NCBI GenBank assembly: GCA_012510335.1
Contig: JAAZIF010000355.1
Location: 1 to 5,565 of the forward strand
DNA from: Methanomicrobiales archaeon
GTDB taxonomy: Archaea; Halobacteriota; Methanomicrobia; Methanomicrobiales; Methanoculleaceae
DNA length: 5,565 bases
Direction of reading: 5' to 3'
Positions 1 through 5,379 of this stretch are shown piece by piece. The notes beneath the pieces are model-generated. The model ran no database searches and was not told the DNA's origin. It saw only the letters and a program-made list of their open reading frames with translations. Made by a program: the position numbers and the translations under genes. Each line of letters begins with the position of its first letter. Within the stretch, counting starts at the first letter, position 1.

Positions 1-575
1 ATGGAGCGGTATTCTTTAAGCGCGATGTATGCCGCTTTCCGGGACCGCTTTGTCCGCTTGTTCTCAAGTTCACCGATGACCCCCCGGTGGTCGGGGGCGC
101 ATGTCATCATCTCCTCGATCTTCTTTGCTGAATATTTGCGGTTGATGGCATACGCTATCTCGTCCCTCACGGTATCGACGAGCAGGTAGGATGTGTGATT
201 GATCTCCGGGCTGTTCGTCACAAAGCGGTGGTAGAAGAGGTTTGTATCGAGACCGAAGAATACCGTCTTCTTCAACTGTTCATAGGAGGTGAGCATATCA
301 TAGAAGGCAACCCTATTTGTATAACCGGCGATGCCGCTTGAGAGCATGCATTCCTGGAAGTCGGAGTATGAGGGGAGCTCGCCGGCGATCGACTCATATC
401 CCGAGAGCCAGTCAAGGAAGGTCTCCCTGGAGGCAGGGAGTTCGAGCCTGAAGCCCGTCTCCTCGGGGCGGGCGGCCAGGAGATCTCCATCGTAGAGTGG
501 ATACGATATACGGATATCACCGAGGCTGTTAAGAAGGATCTGCAGCTCATCCTCTCTTATTATGAGATCGCTCAT
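1..575 (-). CDS. PIN-domain-like putative ribonuclease, partial (C-terminus beyond left edge)
   Basis: The start is the ATG at 575-573, and 191 codons are open down to the window edge with no stop. The ATG overlaps the stop of the upstream CARF-like gene (ATGA at 575-572). A strong GGAGGAG ribosome-binding site lies at 590-584, eight bases ahead, so the start is well fixed and translation is probably coupled. Residues 1-100 are mixed helical sequence that I do not recognise. Around residues 105-117 comes VFFGLDTNLFYHRF, with D110 in an LDTN motif like the first acidic motif of PIN nucleases. A second segment, LLVDTVRDEIAYAI (131-144), places E139 where PIN proteins carry their conserved Glu. 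The remaining acidic motifs would lie off the window. PIN domains are Mg2+/Mn2+-dependent RNases. Pairing with a CARF-like protein suggests it is the effector half of a two-component switch. The fold call rests on two short motifs only, so a different function is possible. Confidence 0.6.
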   Translation of the reverse strand, partial: MSDLIIREDELQILLNSLGDIRISYPLYDGDLLAARPEETGFRLELPASRETFLDWLSGYESIAGELPSYSDFQECMLSSGIAGYTNRVAFYDMLTSYEQLKKTVFFGLDTNLFYHRFVTNSPEINHTSYLLVDTVRDEIAYAINRKYSAKKIEEMMTCAPDHRGVIGELENKRTKRSRKAAYIALKEYRS

Positions 576-1057
576 GCCATAATCTCCTCCACGAGATCCC
601 GGAGATCCTGGATCTGGTGCGGGATCATCATATACGGCTTCGCGACGTCGTCGAGGCTCTGCATGGCGAGGTAGTAGATATGCCGGATGCGGATCTCCGC
701 AAGTGAGATCGCGATGAGCGCTCCTGCGACCGTGACCTTCCTGCCCGATGTGATATCGATCGCAACATCGAACCCCTTATCGATAAGGTCTTCTGCAAGC
801 GACCTGATCACCCCCCCGCCCCTCACAAAGTCTGCCTCGGGCAGAACCTCGATCCTGATCGTGGGGGCGAGCCCATACCCCTCAGAGACTATCAGGATCG
901 CGCTGACCGCGGTTGATGCGCCCTCTGCGTAGGGCTCCTCGGTGACGATAATGACCCGTTCGGGGCGCAGCCCCTTCTCACGCAGTGCCGCATGATAAGC
1001 GTTGACCAGCGCCCATGTTGAGCGTCCAAGAAGTGTTATGCAGGCATCACCAGGCAT
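572..1057 (-). CDS. CARF-like Rossmann-fold protein (putative nucleotide sensor)
   Basis: This is a 161-residue protein from the ATG at 1057-1055. GTGAT at 1066-1062, four bases upstream, serves as its ribosome-binding site, the same spacing seen for treT in this window. A GTG start at 1066 would add three residues. The order of elements fits a CARF domain: a first strand and glycine turn (ITLLGRST, 7-14), a helix, a strand RVIIVTEE (34-41), a strand TIRIEVLP (66-73), then DVAIDITSGRK (97-107) followed by a small-residue helix and a strand RHIYYL (125-130). The D-x-T-x-G-x-K signature at 101-107 resembles the DxTGGTK motif of Csm6/Csx1/Card1-type CARF domains, with Ser replacing one Gly. No effector domain is fused to it and the protein ends soon after the fold. 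Its likely job is ligand sensing for the overlapping PIN-like gene. The CARF assignment is motif and topology recognition only; other Rossmann-like families remain possible. Confidence 0.65.
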   Translation of the reverse strand: MPGDACITLLGRSTWALVNAYHAALREKGLRPERVIIVTEEPYAEGASTAVSAILIVSEGYGLAPTIRIEVLPEADFVRGGGVIRSLAEDLIDKGFDVAIDITSGRKVTVAGALIAISLAEIRIRHIYYLAMQSLDDVAKPYMMIPHQIQDLRDLVEEIMA

Positions 1058-1100
1058 GGGTATCACTGGCTCTAATCACTGTTCAAGACTCATCCTGCTG

Positions 1101-1111
1101 CCATATAGGCT
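1101..1111 (-). promoter_or_regulatory. Candidate TATA box of the CARF-like/PIN operon
   Basis: On the minus strand GCCTATATGG reads from 1110 to 1101. It lies about 26 bases upstream of a possible transcription start near 1080, giving a leader of roughly 23 nt before the ATG at 1057. No better TATA-like element lies at this distance. An alternative AT-rich stretch, AAAATAAG near 1178-1171, would give a leader of about 90 nt. The match to the archaeal TTTATATA consensus is only partial. Confidence 0.35.
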
Positions 1112-1207
1112 TTATTGGGCCCCTGATCCCGGGATCGGAGACTGAAACAGGCGTTTTAAGCTGCGTAATCTTATTTTCCCGGCTTCTTTGCCAGGCATTT
1201 ACCTTCT

Positions 1208-1259
1208 CTGGAGGTTGCATCCGGCATATTGCAGGGTTATGACAGTATTTCACCTCCAG
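1208..1259. repeat. 8-bp inverted repeat in the divergent gap
   Basis: CTGGAGGT at 1208-1215 is exactly complementary to ACCTCCAG at 1252-1259, with a 36-nt spacer. The spacer has a weak inner GCA/TGC pairing, so an RNA from this region could fold into a loose stem-loop. ACCT at 1201-1204 could compete for the left arm. Placed between divergent promoters it could also be a split operator. Its function is unknown. Confidence 0.4.
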
Positions 1260-1307
1260 GGTTCTAAGAATAAGCCTTTAGCGTAGAAGAAACTGGAAAA
1301 GCTCACG

Positions 1308-1328
1308 AAATATTTGGTAAATATTTTA
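1308..1328 (+). promoter_or_regulatory. Candidate TATA region of the DUF6573-HTH gene, with duplicated AAATATTT
   Basis: AAATATTT occurs at 1308-1315 and again at 1319-1326, separated by GGT, a period of 11 bp or about one helical turn. Because AAATATTT is self-complementary, the pair reads alike on both strands. The second copy, running into TTTTA, is the best TATA candidate and would place transcription start near 1350, about 40 nt before the ATG at 1391. The first copy, preceded by a purine-rich stretch, is the alternative. Helical phasing is compatible with two bound protein subunits, perhaps autoregulation by the HTH protein. Confidence 0.4.
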
Positions 1329-1390
1329 TGAGGGTCTCCCCCATAGTGGTATAGGAGAGCGCGGAAATTTACCCCGGAGAGATACGAGTG

Positions 1391-1993
1391 ATGGAGACCA
1401 GAAACGTGAAGTTGCGGACGCCGGCTGATACCTGGGGGCTGGTGGATCCGGAGCGCCAGAGGAAAGCGCGCCAGGATGCTATCGATGATGGGGATTTAAT
1501 CGAGATCACCCGGATGGGAAGGGACGCAGGGATCATATATCCCCTTGCGGTATCGGCACGGGCAGCGCAGAGCATGGTGCCGTTCCAGAACATGCCGCAG
1601 GAAAACGTTACCGAGAACTTATGGGACACCCTTCATGCGTTCAAGGATAAAGCCAGCACAACGACCGCTGAAGAGTTTGAGTTCCAGGCAAGCCTCTACC
1701 AGAACGGCCTTGTTCCCACCATAACCTTCAAGGCCACGGTATCCCCGGGGGACGACGGCGAACCGGTCATCACGATCATGATGCCGGACGAGGACTGGGA
1801 GACGATCGGGTGTGGCCACCCCAGCAGATGCGACACGATGCTCACCGTCGATGAGGTGGCTTTGGCACTGAACTTCACCCCCGGTCGGATCCGGGAGTTC
1901 ATCAGGGAGGAGAGGATCCCGGCGGTCAAGTGCGGGGGCTCCTGGCGGATCCGGAGCTCGGAGCTTGAGAGGATCATGAACGAAGGCTTCTAG
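1391..1993 (+). CDS. DUF6573-like domain fused to excisionase/MerR-type helix-turn-helix
   Basis: This is a 200-residue protein from the ATG at 1391. A GTG at 1388 sits closer to the GGAG ribosome-binding site at 1376-1379 (8 nt against 11) and would add one residue. Residues about 29-136 match the pattern I know from DUF6573 proteins: a DAIxDGxLIEIT start, a REAG-like RDAGIIYPLAV (44-54), an LWDxL helix (77-81), then VPTITFKATVSPGDDGEP (108-125) and VITIMMPDEDW. Residues about 150-196 form a second module, with MLTVDEVALALNFTPGRI as helix-turn-helix and a wing containing GGSWRI and a SSELERIM helix, typical of HTH_17 excisionase-like DNA-binding domains. The linker has CGHPSRC (141-147), a C-x-H-x3-C cluster that might bind metal. 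Bacterial DUF6573 proteins, as I recall them, lack this C-terminal domain and sit on plasmids or conjugative elements. A transcriptional or excision-control role is inferred. It diverges from the CARF-like/PIN pair and may regulate it. Confidence 0.72.
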   Translation: METRNVKLRTPADTWGLVDPERQRKARQDAIDDGDLIEITRMGRDAGIIYPLAVSARAAQSMVPFQNMPQENVTENLWDTLHAFKDKASTTTAEEFEFQASLYQNGLVPTITFKATVSPGDDGEPVITIMMPDEDWETIGCGHPSRCDTMLTVDEVALALNFTPGRIREFIREERIPAVKCGGSWRIRSSELERIMNEGF

Positions 1994-2024
1994 CGGGTTA
2001 TTTCATCCCATTTTACAGGATATC

Positions 2025-2042
2025 AACCGTCTCTATCCGGTT
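2025..2042. other. Small hairpin after the DUF6573-HTH gene
   Basis: AACCG (2025-2029) pairs with CGGTT (2038-2042) across an 8-nt loop, 31 nt past the stop codon. A moderately T-rich stretch (1996-2015, including TTATTT and TTTT) lies between. Archaeal termination depends mainly on T-tracts, so the T-rich stretch could be a weak terminator. The longest run is only four T, so the terminator reading is weak. Confidence 0.2.
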
Positions 2043-2170
2043 CCCATCCCCGGCCAGATTCTTCGTCGGCATTCTTCCATGTAGCAGACCGTGGCTATTA
2101 TCGCCCCGGGGAAGGGGGCAGCAGTCACGATATCCACATAAGAGCGCGACCGGGTAAGGCGAGCCTGGAC

Positions 2171-2205
2171 ACCCATTCCCCTGTATCCCCTCCCCACAGG
2201 TGGGT
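2171..2205. other. Bulged 10-bp stem-loop downstream of treT
   Basis: ACCCA (2171-2175) and CCTGT (2180-2184) pair in order with TGGGT (2201-2205) and ACAGG (2196-2200). This gives ten base pairs with a four-base bulge (TTCC) and an 11-nt C-rich loop. On the minus strand it begins about 48 nt past the treT stop. No T-tract follows on either strand, so it is not a classic terminator. It might be a 3' UTR structure or an intergenic repeat unit. The rest of the 1994-2252 gap shows no gene I can support. Confidence 0.35.
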
Positions 2206-2252
2206 ACCCGGTGGCCCCCGCACCGCCCCTGGCCAGGCCGACATCCCGCCGG

Positions 2253-3533
2253 TCATTGCGGTGGCATCGCCGCCACCTGGTTTTGCTCTTCCGGCAAGTC
2301 CCCGGCCATAAGATCCCGCGGCTCCCCGCTCAGCCTGAACTCAGGCTCAAACGAGCCGATCAGGTCGAGGTAATGCTCGATTGTGCGGGTGATGAGAAAA
2401 TGCTCACGAACCGTCTCGTGGGCCGCGCGCCCGAGCCTCTGTCCGAGGTCAGGGTCGCGGAGGATCTGGACGATCCTCTCCGCTGCCTCATCGACAGAGG
2501 AGACCAGAAACCCATTCACGCCGTCCTGGATCTGGTAGCGGATACCGCCGACGTTCCCGCCGATCACCGCCGCCCCTTTCCACATCGCCTCCGAGACGGT
2601 CAGGCCAAACCCCTCACGGATAGATTTCTGAAGCACGACCGCTGCCCGCCGCTGTAGCGCGTTCACCAGCGCTCCATCCTGGACGCTGAGGATAATGACG
2701 CGCTCACCACGGTGGGAGAGGAGCGAACGGTAGACCTCGGCACCCTCCGGATCATCGGTCGCCACGTTCCCGACGAGAACCAGGGTACATTCCTCCTTCT
2801 TCCTCGCCAGTTCAAACGCCCGGAGAACCCCCTCGGGATCCTTCCAGCGATCGAACCGGGAGATCTGCACGATCAGGGGGAGGTCGGTCGGGATGTCATA
2901 GTGAGCGAGGCGCTCATCGACAGCGCTCTCTGAGAGTTCCTGGTTCACGATGGAGAAGGGGTCGATGGCAGGCAGGAAGATAACCTGCGGTGTCGCGAGA
3001 TCCTGGCGGTACTCCTTGCAGGAGAGGATGACGGCATCGTACTGCTCGATGAACGGGGCAAGGTAGTTCCAGGCCTCTGCATTCGGTGTAGAGAGATCGA
3101 TATGACAGCGCCATACCCAGGGGCACTTCTTCCGGTAATGGGTGATCAAGGGGAGCGGTTGCGGGTCATGGACGAAGATCACATCGTGGTCGAGGTGATT
3201 CCTGATAGCGTTCTCGTGGACAACCCTCTCATAGATCACCTTCTTCCTGCGGGTCAGGTTGATCTCTGCCCCCTGAAGGGCGTTATGGAACTTCTTTGTC
3301 ACGCTGAAGAAGTCAGGCGGGCCATGCACGACACGCCATCCCGTCTGTATACCGAGATTGTTCATCAGGAGTGTCATGGATGCGAGGATCTGGGAGACAC
3401 CCCCGCCGTAGTAGGTGGAGTTCACATGAAGTATATGCATATCCTGGAGCGGTCGTGCCTTTGCCTCGATGCGGCGCATCGTCTCTTTCCCTGCATACCG
3501 TTCATATGCTCTGATACCGTAAATTGCGTCCAT
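2253..3533 (-). CDS. treT: Trehalose glycosyltransferring synthase, GT4 family (TreT)
   Basis: TreT joins glucose from an NDP-glucose donor to free glucose, making trehalose in the cytoplasm; the reaction is reversible in characterised Thermococcales enzymes. The ATG at 3533-3531 was chosen because GGTGAT lies four bases upstream (3543-3538); an in-frame ATG at 3545 would overlap that site. The protein has 426 residues. It carries family landmarks shared with Pyrococcus TreT: HVNSTYYGGGV (36-46) in the N-terminal acceptor domain, FHNALQG (82-88), HDPQP (122-126), WRCHIDLS (141-148), RFDRWKDP (226-233) with the Arg/Lys phosphate-binding pair expected of GT4 enzymes, a second Rossmann domain with LVLVG (251-255), and the E-x7-E motif EGFGLTVSE (E307, E315). 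Residues past about 395 form an acidic, glutamine-rich tail I do not recall from TreT. Related GT4 trehalose phosphorylases share the fold, so the donor could be glucose-1-phosphate instead. It is monocistronic as seen here and probably supplies an osmoprotectant or stress solute. Confidence 0.87.
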   Translation of the reverse strand: MDAIYGIRAYERYAGKETMRRIEAKARPLQDMHILHVNSTYYGGGVSQILASMTLLMNNLGIQTGWRVVHGPPDFFSVTKKFHNALQGAEINLTRRKKVIYERVVHENAIRNHLDHDVIFVHDPQPLPLITHYRKKCPWVWRCHIDLSTPNAEAWNYLAPFIEQYDAVILSCKEYRQDLATPQVIFLPAIDPFSIVNQELSESAVDERLAHYDIPTDLPLIVQISRFDRWKDPEGVLRAFELARKKEECTLVLVGNVATDDPEGAEVYRSLLSHRGERVIILSVQDGALVNALQRRAAVVLQKSIREGFGLTVSEAMWKGAAVIGGNVGGIRYQIQDGVNGFLVSSVDEAAERIVQILRDPDLGQRLGRAAHETVREHFLITRTIEHYLDLIGSFEPEFRLSGEPRDLMAGDLPEEQNQVAAMPPQ

Positions 3534-3537
3534 TCTT

Positions 3538-3543
3538 ATCACC
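3538..3543 (-). promoter_or_regulatory. Ribosome-binding site fixing the treT start
   Basis: Reading leftward, GGTGAT (3543-3538) matches the anti-Shine-Dalgarno end of archaeal 16S rRNA and lies four bases before the ATG at 3533. It makes the upstream in-frame ATG at 3545 an unlikely start, since that codon would overlap the site. Confidence 0.7.
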
Positions 3544-3600
3544 ATCCCATGACAACCATCGGGTCAGGGTTGTCCGGGATGATCCTCGCGATCCTGCACA

Positions 3601-3610
3601 ACCTATATAA
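3601..3610. promoter_or_regulatory. TATA box readable both ways between treT and the FAD-Rieske gene
   Basis: CCTATATAAGG (3602-3612) is close to self-complementary around its core. On the minus strand TTATATAG gives a predicted treT start near 3580 and a leader of about 47 nt. On the plus strand CTATATAA predicts a start near 3633 and a leader of about 69 nt for the oxidoreductase gene. I see no second TATA-like element in the 168-bp gap, so both genes may depend on this single element, with flanking BRE sequence setting orientation. Expression is then expected to be linked or mutually exclusive. Confidence 0.55.
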
Positions 3611-3612
3611 GG

Positions 3613-3637
3613 ATCCCTGGCATCCATCTCCAGGGAT
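3613..3637. promoter_or_regulatory. Candidate operator: 8-bp inverted repeat next to the TATA box
   Basis: ATCCCTGG (3613-3620) and CCAGGGAT (3630-3637) are perfect inverted arms with a 9-nt spacer. The element starts two bases after the TATA box and covers the predicted rightward transcription start, a usual place for archaeal repressors to block polymerase. For leftward transcription it covers the BRE side of the TATA box. The 17-bp centre-to-centre spacing would suit a dimeric regulator. No regulator gene for it is evident. Confidence 0.45.
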
Positions 3638-3701
3638 GAACCCGGCGTTCCGGTGATCTCGGGGACTCCGGGGCTGGATCCCGCATGGGGGAAGAAGAAT
3701 T

Positions 3702-5252
3702 ATGGGAGAGGTTGGGCATAACGATAGCCTGCCTGGAATAGCGGAGTCATACTGGATAGCTACATCACCGGAGACCGGGTTTCCGCGCCTCAATGAGGAC
3801 GGGCGGGTGGATGTGACGGTGATCGGCGGCGGGATCGCAGGGATCACCACAGCCTTTCTGCTGAAGCGGGCGGGAATGACCGTCACCCTCCTTGAAGCTG
3901 ATCGGATCGTCAAAGGTGCGACCGGCTACACGACAGCAAAGATCACCTCACTCCACCGGCTCATCTACCGGGATCTCATCGACAGGTTCGGGAGTGCAAA
4001 AGCGCAGCAGTATGCGGATGCAAATCAGGCAGGGATCGATATGATCGCATCCCTCGCCCGGGAATACAACATCCCGTGCAGCTTCGAGCGAAAACCCGCA
4101 TACACCTACGCGGAGTCTGAGGAGGCGCGCGACCTTGTTGCGGCAGAGGCGGACGCTGCAAGGAGCCTCGGACTCCCGGCGGCGTTCACCGAGAGGGTTG
4201 AACTCCCGGTGGAGACTCATGGAGCAGTAGTCCTTGAGAACCAGGCGCAGTTCCATCCGCGAAACTACCTCCTCCTGCTTGCAGGGCACCTTCCCGGGGA
4301 TGGGAGTTATATCTTTGAGATGACCCGCGCCCTGGGTATCGAGGAGCAGGGCGGCGAGGTGCAGGTCAGGACCGACCGGGGAACACTCATCTCTGAATAC
4401 GCCGTTCTTACCACCCACTACCCGATCTACAATCGCCCAGGCTCTTACTTCGCGCGGATGCGCGCCTCACGCTCCTACGCCCTCGCCCTCCGGATAAATG
4501 AGCCCTTTCCGGATGGGATCTTCATCAACGCAGACGGCCCGGTCCATTCCTGGCGATCGCAGCCCGCCGTAAGCGATGGCGAACTGGTCATCGTCACCGG
4601 CGAGGAGCACGAAACAGGGAAGGTGACCGATACGCGGGCACACTATCAGAGACTCGATGAGTATGCGCGCTCGGTCTACCCGGAGAGAACCGTCGCCTAT
4701 CACTGGTCCGCACAGGATTATATCACGGCCGACCGCGTCCCTTACATCGGTCCACTCGCAGAAGGGCACGATCACATATTTGTCGCGACAGGCTTTGGAA
4801 AGTGGGGGATGGCGGCCGGCACGGTGGCGGGGATGATCCTCGCAGACCAGATCCGCGGCCGCGCGAACCCCTGGGCTGAGGTCTTTGACCCGGCGCGGTT
4901 CAGGTATAAGCCTGATTACCCGGTCTGGGTGCAGAAGAGTCTCCAGTCGGCCGGGGGAACGATCGAGGTCGACGGCGCCTGGTTTGATATGGAGACCGCG
5001 ACGATACCGCCAGGGGAAGGGAGGGTCATCGAGGCCGATGGGCAGAAGGTAGCGGTCTACCGTGATGGACCGGGCGCCCTCCATGTGCTGGACCCGACCT
5101 GCATGCACATGGCCTGCACCGTTACCTGGAACAACGCGGAAAAGTCCTGGGACTGTCCCTGCCACGGTTCCCGCTACGATGCTTACGGGCGGGTGATCGA
5201 GAGCCCGTCGGTGAGAGATCTTATGAGAAAAGAGATCGTGCGGAGGGGGTAG
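3702..5252 (+). CDS. FAD-dependent oxidoreductase with C-terminal Rieske [2Fe-2S] domain (YhfW-like)
   Basis: This 516-residue fusion starts at the first in-frame ATG (3702). A G-rich stretch, GGGGGA (3687-3692), is the only ribosome-binding candidate and is weak. The N-terminal part is a DAO-type flavoprotein: VTVIGGGIAG with the dinucleotide-binding glycines at 42-47, acidic E65 ending the second strand to hold the FAD ribose, and GATGYTTAKIT (72-82), characteristic of this subfamily. A later FAD-contact segment is GFGKWGMAAGT (364-374). The last ~90 residues form a Rieske domain with ligands C467 and H469 (CMH) and C485 and H488 (CPCH). The length and order match Bacillus YhfW-type proteins, whose substrate is unknown. 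No signal peptide or membrane helix is seen, so it is likely cytoplasmic. Electrons probably move between the flavin and the cluster, but the direction and partner cannot be read from sequence. It is divergent from treT with a shared promoter region. Confidence 0.88.
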   Translation: MGEVGHNDSLPGIAESYWIATSPETGFPRLNEDGRVDVTVIGGGIAGITTAFLLKRAGMTVTLLEADRIVKGATGYTTAKITSLHRLIYRDLIDRFGSAKAQQYADANQAGIDMIASLAREYNIPCSFERKPAYTYAESEEARDLVAAEADAARSLGLPAAFTERVELPVETHGAVVLENQAQFHPRNYLLLLAGHLPGDGSYIFEMTRALGIEEQGGEVQVRTDRGTLISEYAVLTTHYPIYNRPGSYFARMRASRSYALALRINEPFPDGIFINADGPVHSWRSQPAVSDGELVIVTGEEHETGKVTDTRAHYQRLDEYARSVYPERTVAYHWSAQDYITADRVPYIGPLAEGHDHIFVATGFGKWGMAAGTVAGMILADQIRGRANPWAEVFDPARFRYKPDYPVWVQKSLQSAGGTIEVDGAWFDMETATIPPGEGRVIEADGQKVAVYRDGPGALHVLDPTCMHMACTVTWNNAEKSWDCPCHGSRYDAYGRVIESPSVRDLMRKEIVRRG

Positions 5253-5276
5253 GGGCGGCACCTTCAAGAAGCGCGC

Positions 5277-5311
5277 GAGGATCGAAGGAGAGGGCTGAGC
5301 CCTGGATCCTC
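5277..5311. other. Imperfect stem-loop between the FAD-Rieske and zinc-ribbon genes
   Basis: GAGGATC (5277-5283) pairs with GATCCTC (5305-5311). Inside them AGGGCT (5291-5296) and AGCCCT (5298-5303) form a 13-bp palindrome with one central base, and GAAGGAG is bulged on the left. It begins 25 nt past the oxidoreductase stop. No oligo-T follows, so termination is uncertain. It could stabilise the 3' end or be an operator upstream of the next promoter. Confidence 0.3.
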
Positions 5312-5345
5312 CGGAGCACCGCAGTCGGCGGGATACAGGAAGGGT

Positions 5346-5355
5346 AATTATATAT
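5346..5355 (+). promoter_or_regulatory. TATA box of the zinc-ribbon gene; probable leaderless promoter
   Basis: AATTATATAT follows a GGGT purine-rich element that could act as BRE. The centre lies near 5351, so transcription is predicted to start near 5377-5379, at or within a few bases of the ATG at 5380. No Shine-Dalgarno sequence precedes that ATG, which agrees with leaderless translation. Confidence 0.65.
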
Positions 5356-5379
5356 CCCGCCGGCCGCACACTTCCATGA

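Larger units (their letters stand above)
1058..1390. other. Divergent intergenic region between CARF-like and DUF6573-HTH genes
   Basis: This 333-bp gap separates two divergent genes and I find no convincing coding sequence in it. It holds a partial TATA box for the leftward operon (1101-1111), a 12-bp perfect palindrome GATCCCGGGATC (1125-1136), an 8-bp inverted repeat (1208-1215 with 1252-1259), and an AT-rich block with two copies of AAATATTT (1308-1326) that probably includes the rightward TATA box. It is longer than the other intergenic gaps in this window, which fits regulation at both ends or a missed small RNA. Confidence 0.5.

Noticed and set aside
272..550. A 92-codon minus-strand open frame in a second frame
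   Set aside because: It overlaps the PIN-like gene on the same strand, and only the PIN frame has the ATGA junction, ribosome-binding site and LDTN motif.
1015..1242. A 75-codon plus-strand open frame at the CARF gene 5' end
   Set aside because: It starts antisense to the CARF-like gene and has no ribosome-binding site or domain; Cys-rich random composition.
1334..1360. A tRNA D-arm-like string (TAGTGGTATAGGAGAGC)
   Set aside because: No anticodon arm, T-arm or matching acceptor stem follows, so it is not a tRNA or a clear fragment of one.
2037..2250. An open minus-strand frame of about 70 codons after the treT stop
   Set aside because: It has no convincing start or ribosome-binding site and a Gly/Arg-rich composition typical of GC-rich noncoding DNA.
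2211..2657. A 148-codon plus-strand open frame
   Set aside because: It is antisense to the 3' end of treT, has an unnatural Arg/Leu/Pro-rich composition and no family resemblance.
3102..3656. A 184-codon plus-strand open frame
   Set aside because: It is antisense to the conserved N-terminal half of treT and crosses the divergent promoter region.
3948..4418. A 156-codon minus-strand open frame
   Set aside because: It is antisense to the FAD domain of the oxidoreductase, with no ribosome-binding site or recognisable motif.
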